From Flavobacterium petrolei (GTDB taxonomy: Bacteria; Bacteroidota; Bacteroidia; Flavobacteriales; Flavobacteriaceae), in NCBI RefSeq assembly GCF_003314435.2, contig NZ_QNVY02000002.1:434001-498000 (forward strand): a stretch of 64,000 nucleotides of DNA. Reading direction: 5' to 3'. Positions within the stretch are counted from its first letter, which is position 1, and each line of letters begins with the position of its first letter. Shown here piece by piece: positions 1-9,917 of this stretch. A model generated the notes under the pieces. The model was not told where the DNA came from. It did no database searches and saw only the letters and a program-made list of their open reading frames with translations. A program made the position numbers and the translations under genes.

Positions 1-8
1 TTATTAAA

Positions 9-38
9 TTTAAACTTTGCCTTTTTTTAAAGTTTAAA
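9..38. repeat. inverted repeat just upstream of the AraC gene
   Basis: TTTAAACTTT at 9-18 is mirrored by AAAGTTTAAA at 29-38, a perfect 10-bp inverted repeat around a pyrimidine-rich loop. It ends 4 bases before the AraC start codon. It may be the terminator of a gene left of the window or an operator or leader hairpin for the regulator; the sequence does not decide. Confidence 0.45.
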
Positions 39-42
39 ATAA

Positions 43-969
43 ATGAATAGTAACCGTGCGCTTATAAATCCACCTCTTTTATCCAACGAGAAATCATTAA
101 AAACATTAGTCGAAAATAGAACAGTTTACTCCCTAAACCATTGTGAGCTGAATCTTTTTGAAACCTATGAATCTGCGGTATTAGTTCCTTTGAAATTTAA
201 TGATTTTGTGGTGACCAGCATGTTGCGAGGTAAAAAAGTAATGCATCTTTTTGACGATCCTGGTTTTGTTTATTTACCTGGAGAAACCGTTGTGATTCCT
301 TCGAATGTGGAAATGAAAATAGATTTTCCGGAAGCTTCAAAAAATAATCCTACGCAGTGTTTGGCTTTGGCGATAGACCAAACTAAAATTACAGATACTT
401 TGCAGTTTTTGAACGAACGGTATCCAAAAGAAGGAAAAAACCAATTCTGGCAATTGGATTACCAAAATTATTTCTTTTATAATAATGTGGAATTAGCAAC
501 AACCATTAATAAGTTAATAAAAGAATGCATGAGCACCTCTATTACAAAAGATGCTTTGGCCGATTTGACTTTACAGGAATTACTGATTCGGATAATTCAA
601 ACTCAAACCGCAAAAGCAATAGATGATGGTTTATTTGCCGACCCAAGAAATCCAATCACACAAGTGGTAGAATTTATCCGCTTGAATTTAAAGGAAAATA
701 TCAGCATGAAAAATCTAAGCGAAAAAGCCTGTATGAGCTCTACTTCGTTCTATAGACTTTTCAAAAGAGAATTAGGTATGAGTCCTATCGAATTTGTGAT
801 TGGTGAAAAAATAAGATGCGCCAAACAGTTACTCAAAAATCCTACAATACAAATTAATGAAGTTTGCTACTTATCCGGATTTGAAGATTCCAATTACTTT
901 ATTCGTTTGTTTAAAAAACATGAAGGAATTACTCCAAAACAATACCAATTATTGTACGTAATCAATTAG
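43..969 (+). CDS. AraC family transcriptional regulator
   Basis: A 308-residue protein. The C-terminal ~100 residues are a typical AraC/XylS double helix-turn-helix domain (ISMKNLSEKACMSSTSFYRLF followed by the second helix pair ending GITPKQYQ). The N-terminal ~190 residues resemble the AraC_N ligand-sensing region often seen in regulators beside aldehyde dehydrogenases. It converges on the DUF779 gene with only two bases between the stop codons, next to an aldehyde/alcohol dehydrogenase cluster, so control of that cluster in response to an aldehyde or alcohol is a reasonable inference. Family call is firm; ligand and targets are unknown. Confidence 0.85.
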   Translation: MNSNRALINPPLLSNEKSLKTLVENRTVYSLNHCELNLFETYESAVLVPLKFNDFVVTSMLRGKKVMHLFDDPGFVYLPGETVVIPSNVEMKIDFPEASKNNPTQCLALAIDQTKITDTLQFLNERYPKEGKNQFWQLDYQNYFFYNNVELATTINKLIKECMSTSITKDALADLTLQELLIRIIQTQTAKAIDDGLFADPRNPITQVVEFIRLNLKENISMKNLSEKACMSSTSFYRLFKRELGMSPIEFVIGEKIRCAKQLLKNPTIQINEVCYLSGFEDSNYFIRLFKKHEGITPKQYQLLYVIN

Positions 970-971
970 AT

Positions 972-1346
972 TTATTCAATATACGTTACGGGTTCAAGCG
1001 ATAATTCTTCTTCAGGTGTAAAAATTCTATATTCGATTCGGAATGTTTTTTTCAAAGGTGTTTCCAATGAAAATCCTCCAACCCCAAATGCATCAATAAC
1101 ATCCAAAGTAAAATGAGCGTGTTTCCAGTATTCGAATAAATCCTTGTCTACCCAGAATTCCGTATTTTCTATTGTACCTATACAAACATCACCCAATCTT
1201 TGGTAAAAACCTCCTTTTTCAAAACATTGCGGTTGCGTTCCTTCACAACAACCTCCAGCTTGATAAAACATTAAATCACCATGTTTTTCCTGCAATATTT
1301 TGATTAATTCTATTGCTTTTTCTGTTGCATCAATTCTTTTTGTCAT
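972..1346 (-). CDS. DUF779 domain protein, aldehyde dehydrogenase partner
   Basis: About 124 residues starting MTKRID. An upstream in-frame start at 1373 exists, but the ATG at 1346 has a good ribosome site (AAAGGA, six bases upstream) and fits the usual length. The family hallmark is the cysteine motif QAGGCCEGTQPQCF, plus a DVCIGTIENTEFWV stretch. DUF779 genes are commonly found next to acetaldehyde-type aldehyde dehydrogenases, as here, where it is the third gene after the aldehyde and alcohol dehydrogenases on the same strand. Its biochemical role is not established; the paired cysteines could bind metal or act in redox chemistry, which is speculation. Confidence 0.8.
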   Translation of the reverse strand: MTKRIDATEKAIELIKILQEKHGDLMFYQAGGCCEGTQPQCFEKGGFYQRLGDVCIGTIENTEFWVDKDLFEYWKHAHFTLDVIDAFGVGGFSLETPLKKTFRIEYRIFTPEEELSLEPVTYIE

Positions 1347-1425
1347 AGTCAGTCCTTTAAAATACAACCACAATTATTTAAAATTATGGCTGTATACTTT
1401 TATTAAATTAATTTAGGGATTTATG

Positions 1426-2493
1426 CTATCCGTTAATATCAATCAAAATTTTAACTTGAGATGGATTCGAAACCAATACTTCAAATCCTTCCGTTACAAT
1501 CTCATCTAAAGTAATTCTTTTTGTTACTAATTTTTCAACCGGCATGCGTCCAAGGTCAATTAATTTTATCACTTGAGGAAATATATTTCTGTAGGCAATA
1601 ATCCCTTTGATTGTGATTTCGCGAACAACCTGATCAAAAGCATCGAGTGTTACCAGTTTTCCAAATAAAGCCACTAAAACAGCAGTTCCTCCATTTTTTA
1701 AACTGGCAATTCCTCCATCAAATGAGGCTTGAACACCAGCTGCATCCAGAAAAATATCAACACCACCAGCAATCAAGTCTTTAATTTGTTGCGAAATATT
1801 TTCACTTTTACCATTGATGATAGTTGTTGCACCAATTTCTTTGGCTTTTTCCAAACGTTTATCTGCGATATCAACAACAATAATTTCTGCTGCTCCGGCA
1901 GCAATAGCGGCTTGAACACACAAAAGTCCAATTGGTCCAGCACCATAAATCAAACAAGATTGTCCCATTTTTAAACCACTTTGCAAAACAGCATAAACGG
2001 CAACTGCAGCAGGTTCTACCAAAGCACCTTGTTCAAAACTCATTGAATCCGGTATTTTATGGACCATATAATCTTCGACAACTGTGTATTTTGCAAAACC
2101 ACCATTAGAAGTTAACCCAACAAAACCCAGTGGTTCAGACAGATTATACTCTCCGTTGGTAATAAATGGACTATCTGGATTTTTGAAAAGCGGTTCAACT
2201 ACCACTCGATCTCCTATTTTTAGATGCTTCACCTGTTCCCCAAGTTCACAAATAATTCCGGCAAATTCGTGTCCTAAAGTAGTTGTGCCTTGATGACCGT
2301 TTAAAGGATACGGTTTTTCAACTGGAATCAACATGGGACCATGTGTATATTCGTGAAGATCTGAACCACAAATTCCTGCAAATTGAACTTCAATTTTAAC
2401 TTGGTTTGAACCTGTTGTTGGGATTTCTGTTTCTTCTACTCTAATATCTTTTGCAGCATGCCAGCGGGCAGCTTTCATTGTTTTTGGTAACAT
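1426..2493 (-). CDS. zinc-dependent alcohol dehydrogenase, 2,3-butanediol dehydrogenase-like
   Basis: 355 residues of the medium-chain dehydrogenase family. Catalytic zinc ligands are in FAGICGSDLHEY and LGHEFAG; the NAD-binding Rossmann glycines are in LIYGAGPIGLLCVQAA. The GSDLHEYTHGP stretch and the absence of the four-cysteine structural zinc loop resemble (R,R)-butanediol dehydrogenases, which interconvert acetoin and 2,3-butanediol. Substrate is inferred only. It lies 65 bases downstream of the aldehyde dehydrogenase with a hairpin between them and 79 bases upstream of the DUF779 start, forming a probable alcohol/aldehyde oxidation operon. A sorbitol- or threonine-dehydrogenase-like substrate is the main alternative. 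Confidence 0.82.
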   Translation of the reverse strand: MLPKTMKAARWHAAKDIRVEETEIPTTGSNQVKIEVQFAGICGSDLHEYTHGPMLIPVEKPYPLNGHQGTTTLGHEFAGIICELGEQVKHLKIGDRVVVEPLFKNPDSPFITNGEYNLSEPLGFVGLTSNGGFAKYTVVEDYMVHKIPDSMSFEQGALVEPAAVAVYAVLQSGLKMGQSCLIYGAGPIGLLCVQAAIAAGAAEIIVVDIADKRLEKAKEIGATTIINGKSENISQQIKDLIAGGVDIFLDAAGVQASFDGGIASLKNGGTAVLVALFGKLVTLDAFDQVVREITIKGIIAYRNIFPQVIKLIDLGRMPVEKLVTKRITLDEIVTEGFEVLVSNPSQVKILIDING

Positions 2494-2509
2494 AATATTT
2501 TGATTTATA

Positions 2510-2541
2510 AAAAAAGGTAAGCTTTAAAACTTACCTTTTTT
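2510..2541. terminator. hairpin between aldehyde and alcohol dehydrogenase genes
   Basis: AAAAAAGGTAAG at 2510-2521 pairs with CTTACCTTTTTT at 2530-2541, loop CTTTAAAA. On the minus strand the stem is followed by a T-run, so it can act as a rho-independent terminator or attenuator after the aldehyde dehydrogenase, 16 bases before the alcohol dehydrogenase start. It would make the two genes differently expressed. Confidence 0.6.
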
Positions 2542-2558
2542 TAATTTTTATTTCATCT

Positions 2559-4064
2559 CTAAAAGAAACCTAATCTCTTTTTATCATAAGAAATCAGCAT
2601 ATTTTTTGTCTGGCGGTAATGACCTAGCATCATTTTATGATTTTCACGACCAATTCCAGATTGTTTGTACCCTCCAAAAGGAGCTCCTGCAGGATAAGAA
2701 TGGTATTGATTAATCCAAACACGACCTGACTGAATCGCTCTTGGTACCTGATAAATTTCGTGTGCGTCACGTGTCCAAAGTCCAGCTCCTAAACCATACA
2801 TCGTATCATTTGCAATAGCTATCGCTTCTTCAGTGGTTTTGAAAGTAGTAACCGCTAAAACGGGTCCAAAAATTTCTTCCTGAAAAATACGCATTTTGTT
2901 ATGCCCTTTAAAAAGTGTCGGCTTGATATAATACCCTTCCGCTAAATTCCCTTCTAGATGATTTTCTTCACCACCCGTTAGAACTTCTGCACCCTCTTCT
3001 TTTCCTAATTTTATATACGATAGAATTTTCTCTTTTTGAACCAAAGAAGTTTGAGCTCCCATCATTGTTGTTCTGTCCAATGGATTTCCCATTTTTATCG
3101 CTTCCGTTCTTTCAATTACTCGGGCAATAAATTTATCATAAATATCCTCATGAACCAATAATCGAGAAGGACAGGTACAAATTTCACCTTGGTTTAAAGC
3201 AAACATTACCGCACCTTCAATCGCTTTATCGAAGAAATCATCATCCGCATCACCTACTGATTTCATGAAAATATTTGGAGATTTTCCACCTAATTCTAAG
3301 GTTACTGGAATAATATTTTCGGTAGCATATTGCATTACTAAACGACCTGTTGGCGTAGAACCGGTAAAAGCTGCTTTTGACACTTTTTTGTTCGTTACCA
3401 AAGCTCTTCCAAGTTCAGCACCAAAACCGTTAACAATATTTATAACTCCCGGAGGAAGGATATCGCCAATTAATTCCATTAAAACTAAAATAGAAATTGG
3501 CGTACTTTCTGCTGGTTTTAAAACTACAGTATTTCCAGCTGCTAATGCTGGCGCAAGTTTCCAAACAGCCATTAAAATTGGGAAATTCCAAGGAATAATT
3601 TGAGCAATTACTCCTAAAGGCTCGCTTAAAGCGATAGAAACCGTTTGCGAATCTAACTCGGTAATAGAGCTTTCCTCAGCACGAATAACTCCAGCAAAGT
3701 AGCGGAAGTGATCAATTGCTAAAGGCATATCTGCCGCTAATGTCTCCCGAATTGCTTTTCCGTTATCAATCGTCTCAACAGTTGCAAGGTATTCCAAGTT
3801 ATCTTCAATAACCTGAGCAATTTTATTCAATAAGTTACTACGCTCCGTTACAGATGTTTTTCCCCATGTCTGAAAAGCTTCATGTGCTTTATCAACAGCC
3901 AGCTCTAAATCTTCTTTGCTTGAATGAGCAGCTTGTGTAAATACTTTTCCATCAATAGGAGAAACTACATCAAAATAGTTACCATTTACTGGTGCAACAA
4001 ATTTTCCACCTATATAATTATCATATTTAGCCTTAAATTCAGGTCTTTGTACTACGTTATCCAT
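2559..4064 (-). CDS. NAD-dependent aldehyde dehydrogenase, acetaldehyde dehydrogenase (ExaC/AldB) type
   Basis: 501 residues, full length for the ALDH superfamily. The catalytic cysteine lies in [13 protein letters not shown], a form typical of ExaC/AldB acetaldehyde dehydrogenases, and the general-base glutamate in [13 protein letters not shown]; the cofactor site GSTPTGRLV is also present. It oxidises an aldehyde to a carboxylic acid in the cytoplasm. A -7-like element TAAATTTG on the minus strand (4087-4094) sits just upstream. It is first of the minus-strand set aldehyde dehydrogenase, alcohol dehydrogenase, DUF779, facing an AraC regulator. Natural substrate is not shown by sequence; acetaldehyde or other short aldehydes are likely. 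Confidence 0.9.
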   Translation of the reverse strand: MDNVVQRPEFKAKYDNYIGGKFVAPVNGNYFDVVSPIDGKVFTQAAHSSKEDLELAVDKAHEAFQTWGKTSVTERSNLLNKIAQVIEDNLEYLATVETIDNGKAIRETLAADMPLAIDHFRYFAGVIRAEESSITELDSQTVSIALSEPLGVIAQIIPWNFPILMAVWKLAPALAAGNTVVLKPAESTPISILVLMELIGDILPPGVINIVNGFGAELGRALVTNKKVSKAAFTGSTPTGRLVMQYATENIIPVTLELGGKSPNIFMKSVGDADDDFFDKAIEGAVMFALNQGEICTCPSRLLVHEDIYDKFIARVIERTEAIKMGNPLDRTTMMGAQTSLVQKEKILSYIKLGKEEGAEVLTGGEENHLEGNLAEGYYIKPTLFKGHNKMRIFQEEIFGPVLAVTTFKTTEEAIAIANDTMYGLGAGLWTRDAHEIYQVPRAIQSGRVWINQYHSYPAGAPFGGYKQSGIGRENHKMMLGHYRQTKNMLISYDKKRLGFF

Positions 4065-4086
4065 ATCGTTAAATTTTTATTTTTCT

Positions 4087-4094
4087 CAAATTTA
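4087..4094 (-). promoter_or_regulatory. -7 element of the aldehyde dehydrogenase operon
   Basis: Minus strand reads TAAATTTG, matching the Bacteroidota -7 consensus TAnnTTTG, about 22 bases before the start codon. No well-spaced TTG at -33 was found, so the call rests on one element. Confidence 0.35.
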
Positions 4095-4300
4095 GTTTGC
4101 TAATTCTTCTTTTCATAGCACAATTCATTCAACTAATAGCATTAAATTTTCATATGTATTTTTTTAACCTAATTTTATTGTTTAATTCACATTTAATTAT
4201 GGCTTATAATGCAATATTAACATTTAATTCCAGTAGTAATTAGCCCGAATCTGACACAAAAAAACCAAAAAAATTGTTTCTTACTCCAATAAGCAATCCT

Positions 4301-4308
4301 TATATTTG
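4301..4308 (+). promoter_or_regulatory. -7 element for pheT
   Basis: TATATTTG matches TAnnTTTG exactly and lies 21 bases before the pheT ATG, predicting a leader of about 15 bases. A TTG at 4274-4276 is 24 bases upstream, somewhat wider than usual. Confidence 0.5.
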
Positions 4309-4329
4309 CAGTCTCATTAAAATTAACAG

Positions 4330-6750
4330 ATGAAAATATCTTACAACTGGTTAAAACAATTCATTAAAATAGACTGGAAATCCGAAGAAACCGCAGCATT
4401 ACTAACCGATTTAGGTCTTGAAGTAGAGATTGTTGAAAAATACCAATCGGTAAAAGGCGGATTAGAAGGCATTGTTGTGGGACATGTACTTACTTGTATT
4501 CAACATCCGGATGCTGACAGACTAAAAATAACTACCGTTGATTTAGGAAATGGTGTTCCTGTTCAAATTGTATGTGGTGCTAGTAATGTTGCTGCAGGAC
4601 AAAAAGTTCCGGTTGCTACTATTGGAACGACACTATATGATAAAGAAGGAGTCGCTTTTTCAATTAAGAAAGGAAAAATTCGCGGACAGGAAAGTCACGG
4701 AATGATTTGCGCTGAAGACGAATTAGGTCTTGGTGAAAGTCATGACGGAATTATGATATTGGATGATGCCTTATTACCTGGAACTCCAGCGGCAACAGTT
4801 TTCAAAATTGAAAATGACGAGGTTTTCGAAATTGGACTAACACCCAATCGTGCTGATGCAATGAGCCATTTAGGAACTGCTCGTGATTTAAGAGCCGGAA
4901 TGCTGCAAAGTGGTGTCAACGTAGAATTGATTACACCATCCGTAAGTAATTTTAGAGTCGACAAAAGAACTCTAAAAATTGACATTGATGTTAAAGAACC
5001 TAAACTTGCCCCAAGATATTGCGGGGTGACAATTTCTGGTATAGAGGTTAAACCTTCTCCAGCTTGGTTACAAAATAGATTAAAAGCGATTGGATTAAAT
5101 CCAAAAAATAATATTGTTGATGTTACAAATTATGTTCTACATGAATTAGGTCAACCACTTCACGCCTTTGATGCTTCAAAAATTAACGGTAAAATAATAG
5201 TTCAAACTCTTCCTGCTGGAACCAAATTTACTACTCTGGATGATGTGGAAAGAACATTACATGAAGAAGATTTAATGATTTGTGACGAAAAAGGACCTTT
5301 GTGTATTGCAGGAGTTTTTGGTGGGAAAAAATCAGGAGTTTCAGAAAGTACCAATTCTATATTTTTAGAAAGCGCTTATTTCAATCCTATAAGTATACGC
5401 AAAACAGCCAAAAGACATCAACTAAATACGGATGCTTCTTTCCGTTTTGAAAGAGGAATTGATTCAACTATTACAGAATATGCATTGAAACGTGCTGCTT
5501 TATTAATTCAAGAAGTTGCTGGAGGCGAAATAACATCTGATGTTATGAATATGTATCCTAAGAAAATTGAAGATTTTTCTGTTTTTTTAAACTTTAGTAA
5601 AGTTGCAAAAATTATTGGTCAGGAAATACCAAAAGATACCATTAAGAAAATATTAGTTTCTTTAGATATTAAAGTGAATAGTGTTTCAGATGCAGGATTG
5701 GGATTGACTATTCCTTCTTATCGTGTGGATGTACAAAGAGAAATTGATGTAATTGAGGAAATATTGCGAGTATACGGATACAACAACATTAATTTTTCTA
5801 AAAAGTTAAATGCTACGGTTTCGAATTCACCTAGAAACGAAGATTATAAAATTCAAAATACGATTGCTACACAATTGAATTCTCAAGGTTTTCATGAAAT
5901 AATGGCAAATTCACTGACTACAGCTTCTTATGCTGCGCTTTCAGATGAATTGAATGTTGCACACAATGTGACGATGCTTAACCCTTTGAGTGCTGATTTA
6001 TCCACAATGCGTCAATCTTTGTTATTTTCAGGATTGGAAGCTGTATCGTATAACATCAATCGTAAGAATGCCGATTTAAAATTATTTGAATTTGGTAAAA
6101 CCTATCATAATTACCTAGCTGGCTACGAAGAGAAAAAACATTTGAGTTTATTCCTTACCGGTAATAGAAATCAAGAAAACTGGACCGCTACGCAGAAGCC
6201 ATCTGATTTCTTTCTGTTCAAAGGATATATTTTAGGGATACTTTCAAGATTAGGTTTAGATAAAGCACAAAATAATCCCGTCACTTCGGATGTTTTTTCT
6301 GAAGGATTAGCTATTTCGATTGGCAATGAAACCATTTTAGAGTTTGGAATTGTAAAAAAATCGATTCTAAAACATTTTGGAATCAAACAAGAAGTTTTTT
6401 ATGCTGATTTTGATTGGGATACAATTCTAAAGAAAATCTCCACAAAAATAAAATATGTTGAAATTCCTAAATATCCTGAAGTTCGCAGGGATTTGGCGTT
6501 ATTAATTGATAAAAATATAACGTATGACAGTATTTATAACATTGCTCGTCAAACTGAGAAAGCACTTTTGAAAGATATTAATTTATTTGATGTTTATGAA
6601 GGAGAAAATCTTCCTGAAGGTAAAAAATCGTACGCTTTAAGCTTTACCATTCAAGACAGTTCTAAAACACTGACGGATGTTCAAATTGACAAAATTATCT
6701 GCAAACTGCAAAAGAATTTTGAAACTGAACTTGGAGCAAGTTTAAGATAA
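4330..6750 (+). CDS. pheT: phenylalanine--tRNA ligase beta subunit
   Basis: 806 residues, the normal length. It begins MKISYNWLKQFI, typical of PheT, followed by an EMAP-like tRNA-binding domain (VVGHVLTCIQHPDADRLKI, about residues 47-65 of a ~110-residue domain), the B3/B4 editing region, the B5 domain around residues 410-480, the catalytic-like core, and a C-terminal ferredoxin-fold anticodon-binding domain from about residue 712 (KYPEVRRDLALLID). With the alpha subunit PheS, which is not in this window, it charges tRNA-Phe. It is monocistronic with its own promoter and ends at a strong bidirectional terminator. Confidence 0.98.
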   Translation: MKISYNWLKQFIKIDWKSEETAALLTDLGLEVEIVEKYQSVKGGLEGIVVGHVLTCIQHPDADRLKITTVDLGNGVPVQIVCGASNVAAGQKVPVATIGTTLYDKEGVAFSIKKGKIRGQESHGMICAEDELGLGESHDGIMILDDALLPGTPAATVFKIENDEVFEIGLTPNRADAMSHLGTARDLRAGMLQSGVNVELITPSVSNFRVDKRTLKIDIDVKEPKLAPRYCGVTISGIEVKPSPAWLQNRLKAIGLNPKNNIVDVTNYVLHELGQPLHAFDASKINGKIIVQTLPAGTKFTTLDDVERTLHEEDLMICDEKGPLCIAGVFGGKKSGVSESTNSIFLESAYFNPISIRKTAKRHQLNTDASFRFERGIDSTITEYALKRAALLIQEVAGGEITSDVMNMYPKKIEDFSVFLNFSKVAKIIGQEIPKDTIKKILVSLDIKVNSVSDAGLGLTIPSYRVDVQREIDVIEEILRVYGYNNINFSKKLNATVSNSPRNEDYKIQNTIATQLNSQGFHEIMANSLTTASYAALSDELNVAHNVTMLNPLSADLSTMRQSLLFSGLEAVSYNINRKNADLKLFEFGKTYHNYLAGYEEKKHLSLFLTGNRNQENWTATQKPSDFFLFKGYILGILSRLGLDKAQNNPVTSDVFSEGLAISIGNETILEFGIVKKSILKHFGIKQEVFYADFDWDTILKKISTKIKYVEIPKYPEVRRDLALLIDKNITYDSIYNIARQTEKALLKDINLFDVYEGENLPEGKKSYALSFTIQDSSKTLTDVQIDKIICKLQKNFETELGASLR

Positions 6751-6772
6751 TTTCTATTTTTTTATATTATAT

Positions 6773-6806
6773 AAAATCCCGATTCTAAAATTAGAATCGG
6801 GATTTT
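6773..6806. terminator. bidirectional terminator between pheT and the OmpA-family gene
   Basis: A perfect 16-bp inverted repeat: AAAATCCCGATTCTAA (6773-6788), loop AA, TTAGAATCGGGATTTT (6791-6806). A-tract and T-tract flank the GC-richer core, so it can terminate both convergent transcripts. Confidence 0.85.
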
Positions 6807-6810
6807 GTTT

Positions 6811-8940
6811 TTATATATTTTTAATTACAAATTCGCTACGTCTGTTTAACTCATGTTGCTCTTCAGTACAAGAGTCCTCAGGAATACATTTTATGTTTTG
6901 GACCGTCTCTCCATATCCTTTAGCAAGAATTCGTTTGGAAGGGATTCCTTGTTCCAGAAAATAAGTTCTTGTTGCTTGCGCTCTTCTGGATGACAAATTC
7001 ATATTAAACGTGTTGTTACCTCTGCTATCTGTATGCGAACCAATTTCAACAACCATTTCAGGATATTTTTTCATTAATTCAACAACTCTGTTCAAAATAG
7101 GTTTTGAATCCTTTCTGATATACCACAAATTATAGTCAAAATAGATCGGATCTGTTTTAATGATTAATCTATTTTTTTCTTGAACTACATCTTTTTCATT
7201 CGCTACAATTGCTTCTATTTTTTCTTTCTTCTTAGCTTCGGCTAAATCTTTATCTTTTTTGGCTGCTATTACAAGATCTTTTTTGTTTTGCTCCTGCGCT
7301 AAAATTGCTTCTTTTTTCTTCAAGGCTAAGGCAGCTAATTCTGTTTTATTCTGTTCATCAAGAATCAATTGCGCTGCTCTTGCTATTTCTTCCATAGATT
7401 TTAATTCCATTGAGGCATCATTCCTCTTATTTCTTTCTTTGCTACGAGCAACTATTTTGAAACTGTTGGTATAATTTTCTTTGGATGCATTTACTTTAAA
7501 TTCTGTTTCACAAGAAACTGTAAAATTAAATGCACCGTCTGCAGATGTTACAATTCTTTGCAATTCTATTGCATCAGAATTTTGTAAAACAACTACAGTA
7601 TTCTCTAATGGTAATTTTGTATCTACATCTGAAATTATACCGGAAATAAATTGCTTACAATCCTCTATTAGTAATTTCTTTACCTCTTTTAAAGAATAAA
7701 TATCATCACTACCCTTTCCTCCTAATCGATTGGATGAAAAATAACCTTCATTATACTCTGAATCTATGTAAAAAGCAAAATCATCATATCCAGAATTCAG
7801 AGGCAAACCTACGTTTTCAGCTTTTAAGAATACGTTATTTTGCAACTGCGAAACAAAAACATCCAACGATCCATAACCTTCATGTCCATTTGACGAAAAA
7901 TATAATCTATTGTCTTTTGAAATAAAAGGAAATTGTTCTTTTTTGGAAGTATTAATTAGATTACCTAAATTTTGGGGAGTACCATATGCATCACCACTTA
8001 TTGATACTGAAAAAATGTCAAAAGATCCTAGTGATCCTGGCATGTCGGATGCAAAGTATAAAGTTTTCTCATCAGTACTCAATGCTGGATGTTCTGTAGA
8101 ATAATTTTCACTGTTGAATGGTAACGAAACTATATTTATCCATTTATCATTAACATATTGAGCCTTATAAATTTGAAGGTTTGAAACTTTGTCATTATTC
8201 TTACCTCTTCTTCCTTTTTTATAATTATTTCTAGTGAAATAGATTGTCTTTCCATCTTTGGTGAATACAGCGTTAGATTCGTGCATGGAAGTATTTATTT
8301 CTTTAGAAAAATAATTTACAATTGAATTACTGGAATTTATATTTTTTAAAGGAATTGAAATTAAATTCAAATACGTTTCACCATTCCATTTATACATTTT
8401 ATCAAATAAACCTGCTTTCTTTTTTACTCCCGAAAACACTAAATTCCCTCTCTCTGAGACTGCTCCAAATTCAGAATTTGGCGTATTTATCCCTAAATTT
8501 TTTATTTCGAATCGATTACCGATAGCAGAAACATTTTCTAGATTGACTAGCTCTTTTTCAAAGTCAATCAAAAATTTTTGATCCGTTAATGAAGAAAAAT
8601 AGTTTCTCATAACTGAATTAGCAGTTTTGTAATTTCCAGTAGCTTTTAAAGTTTGGGAATATTTAAAATAATACCCTTCTTCTAGATCTTTACTATAATT
8701 ATTTATCAATAGTTTATAATAGCGCTGTGCATTTGCAAAATCACTCGTAAAATAATAACTATCAGCAAGGTTCTTAACTACCGTTACTGAACTGTTTTCT
8801 CGAATAATGGATTCATACAATGGAATAGCTTCATTATAAAAAGTTCTGTCAAAAAAACGATTGGCTCTTTTTAAATCTTGTTCTTGGGCGTTTATTAATT
8901 GTATTGAAAATACGATTAAAATCAGTACTATTTTTTTCAT
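6811..8940 (-). CDS. OmpA family protein with TPR and PD40 repeats (T9SS-associated)
   Basis: 709 residues with an N-terminal signal peptide ending near NAQEQ. Domains in order: TPR-like helices (~20-140), WD40-like PD40 beta-propeller repeats (~190-420; e.g. FTKDGKTIYFTRNN, LYFASDMPGSLGSFDIF), a carboxypeptidase-regulatory-like beta domain (~430-510), a charged Ala/Lys/Glu coiled coil (~515-595), and an OmpA peptidoglycan-binding domain (~610-709; VEIGSHTDSRGNNTFNMNLS). This PorE-like architecture tethers outer-membrane T9SS parts to the cell wall. It starts 10 bases after the SprF-like gene and is last in a three-gene cluster with a T9SS adhesin, so a role in exporting or anchoring that adhesin is likely. 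Confidence 0.9.
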   Translation of the reverse strand: MKKIVLILIVFSIQLINAQEQDLKRANRFFDRTFYNEAIPLYESIIRENSSVTVVKNLADSYYFTSDFANAQRYYKLLINNYSKDLEEGYYFKYSQTLKATGNYKTANSVMRNYFSSLTDQKFLIDFEKELVNLENVSAIGNRFEIKNLGINTPNSEFGAVSERGNLVFSGVKKKAGLFDKMYKWNGETYLNLISIPLKNINSSNSIVNYFSKEINTSMHESNAVFTKDGKTIYFTRNNYKKGRRGKNNDKVSNLQIYKAQYVNDKWINIVSLPFNSENYSTEHPALSTDEKTLYFASDMPGSLGSFDIFSVSISGDAYGTPQNLGNLINTSKKEQFPFISKDNRLYFSSNGHEGYGSLDVFVSQLQNNVFLKAENVGLPLNSGYDDFAFYIDSEYNEGYFSSNRLGGKGSDDIYSLKEVKKLLIEDCKQFISGIISDVDTKLPLENTVVVLQNSDAIELQRIVTSADGAFNFTVSCETEFKVNASKENYTNSFKIVARSKERNKRNDASMELKSMEEIARAAQLILDEQNKTELAALALKKKEAILAQEQNKKDLVIAAKKDKDLAEAKKKEKIEAIVANEKDVVQEKNRLIIKTDPIYFDYNLWYIRKDSKPILNRVVELMKKYPEMVVEIGSHTDSRGNNTFNMNLSSRRAQATRTYFLEQGIPSKRILAKGYGETVQNIKCIPEDSCTEEQHELNRRSEFVIKNI

Positions 8941-8950
8941 ATTTTATATG

Positions 8951-9886
8951 TTAGAAAAATCTTGGCGATTTATCGTATCCTTTACTAGATAAATCCAAAT
9001 TAAACAATACAAAAATTTCATGTGTTCCAGAATTGAATTGCCCCAGATTAGACGTATTGTAATCATAGGCATATCCAACTCTGATGTTAGGCGTTGCTTT
9101 TACATTCATCATACCACTTACTGAATCTCCAAATCGATATGCAGCTCCAAATTCAAATTGGTCATTGTATAGAACGTTAGCAGAAAGGTCTAGTGAAATT
9201 GGTGCGCCTTTAACATATTTTGACATAAAAGATGGTTTAAATTTGAATGAATGCGAGATATCAAAAACATAACCACCAGTTAGAAATACATGAATATTTT
9301 CTGAGCCAAAAGAGTTAATTCCTGAACGTTCCTCAATATGTTTTGTAGCAAGCAAATTAGGTGCTGATAAACCTACATAGTACTCTTCCGTGAAGTAAAA
9401 TGCTCCGATACCAATATTTGGCATGACATCATTAATATTTTCAGAAAATGCTAAATCTGTTAAAGCATTGCCACTTTCAAAAACAAACCCATTAAAATTA
9501 GTTGCTAAGGATGTTAAACCCGCTTTTAATCCTAGAGATAATTTATGATTATTATTGAATTCTAACAAATAAGCAAAATCTGCAAAAAAGTTATTCTCTT
9601 TTTTAGCACCGTCTCCAATATCATCCGAAATTAATGAGAAACCAACTTCAACTTTTTTATTTACTGGCATATGGGCAAAAAGAGTCAATGTTTTTGGGGC
9701 GCCAACGGCTCCTACCCATTGCGTTCTATATAGAGCTCCAAGATTTAAAGTGGATTCAACTCCTGTGGCATACGCAGGATTTAGCACATTCATATTGAAC
9801 ATATATTGTGTGTATTGTGGATCCTGTTGTGCTGATGCTTTAATTATGATTAAGAAAAAACTTAAAAATAGTAGTGTTTTTTTCAT
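8951..9886 (-). CDS. PorP/SprF family type IX secretion outer-membrane protein
   Basis: 311 residues with signal peptide (ends ...KASAQ) and the family opening QDPQYTQYMFNMNVLNPAYATG. The remainder reads as alternating amphipathic strands of a beta-barrel, ending in an aromatic residue (SPRFF). PorP/SprF proteins are outer-membrane partners of particular T9SS substrates; paralogues sit directly beside large adhesins with type B C-terminal signals, as here (31 bases after the adhesin, 10 before the OmpA-family gene). Which paralogue this is relative to the SprF needed for SprB surface display cannot be decided from sequence alone. Confidence 0.92.
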   Translation of the reverse strand: MKKTLLFLSFFLIIIKASAQQDPQYTQYMFNMNVLNPAYATGVESTLNLGALYRTQWVGAVGAPKTLTLFAHMPVNKKVEVGFSLISDDIGDGAKKENNFFADFAYLLEFNNNHKLSLGLKAGLTSLATNFNGFVFESGNALTDLAFSENINDVMPNIGIGAFYFTEEYYVGLSAPNLLATKHIEERSGINSFGSENIHVFLTGGYVFDISHSFKFKPSFMSKYVKGAPISLDLSANVLYNDQFEFGAAYRFGDSVSGMMNVKATPNIRVGYAYDYNTSNLGQFNSGTHEIFVLFNLDLSSKGYDKSPRFF

Positions 9887-9917
9887 TTGAAATTTGTTTT
9901 TAACTTGTAAAGAACCA

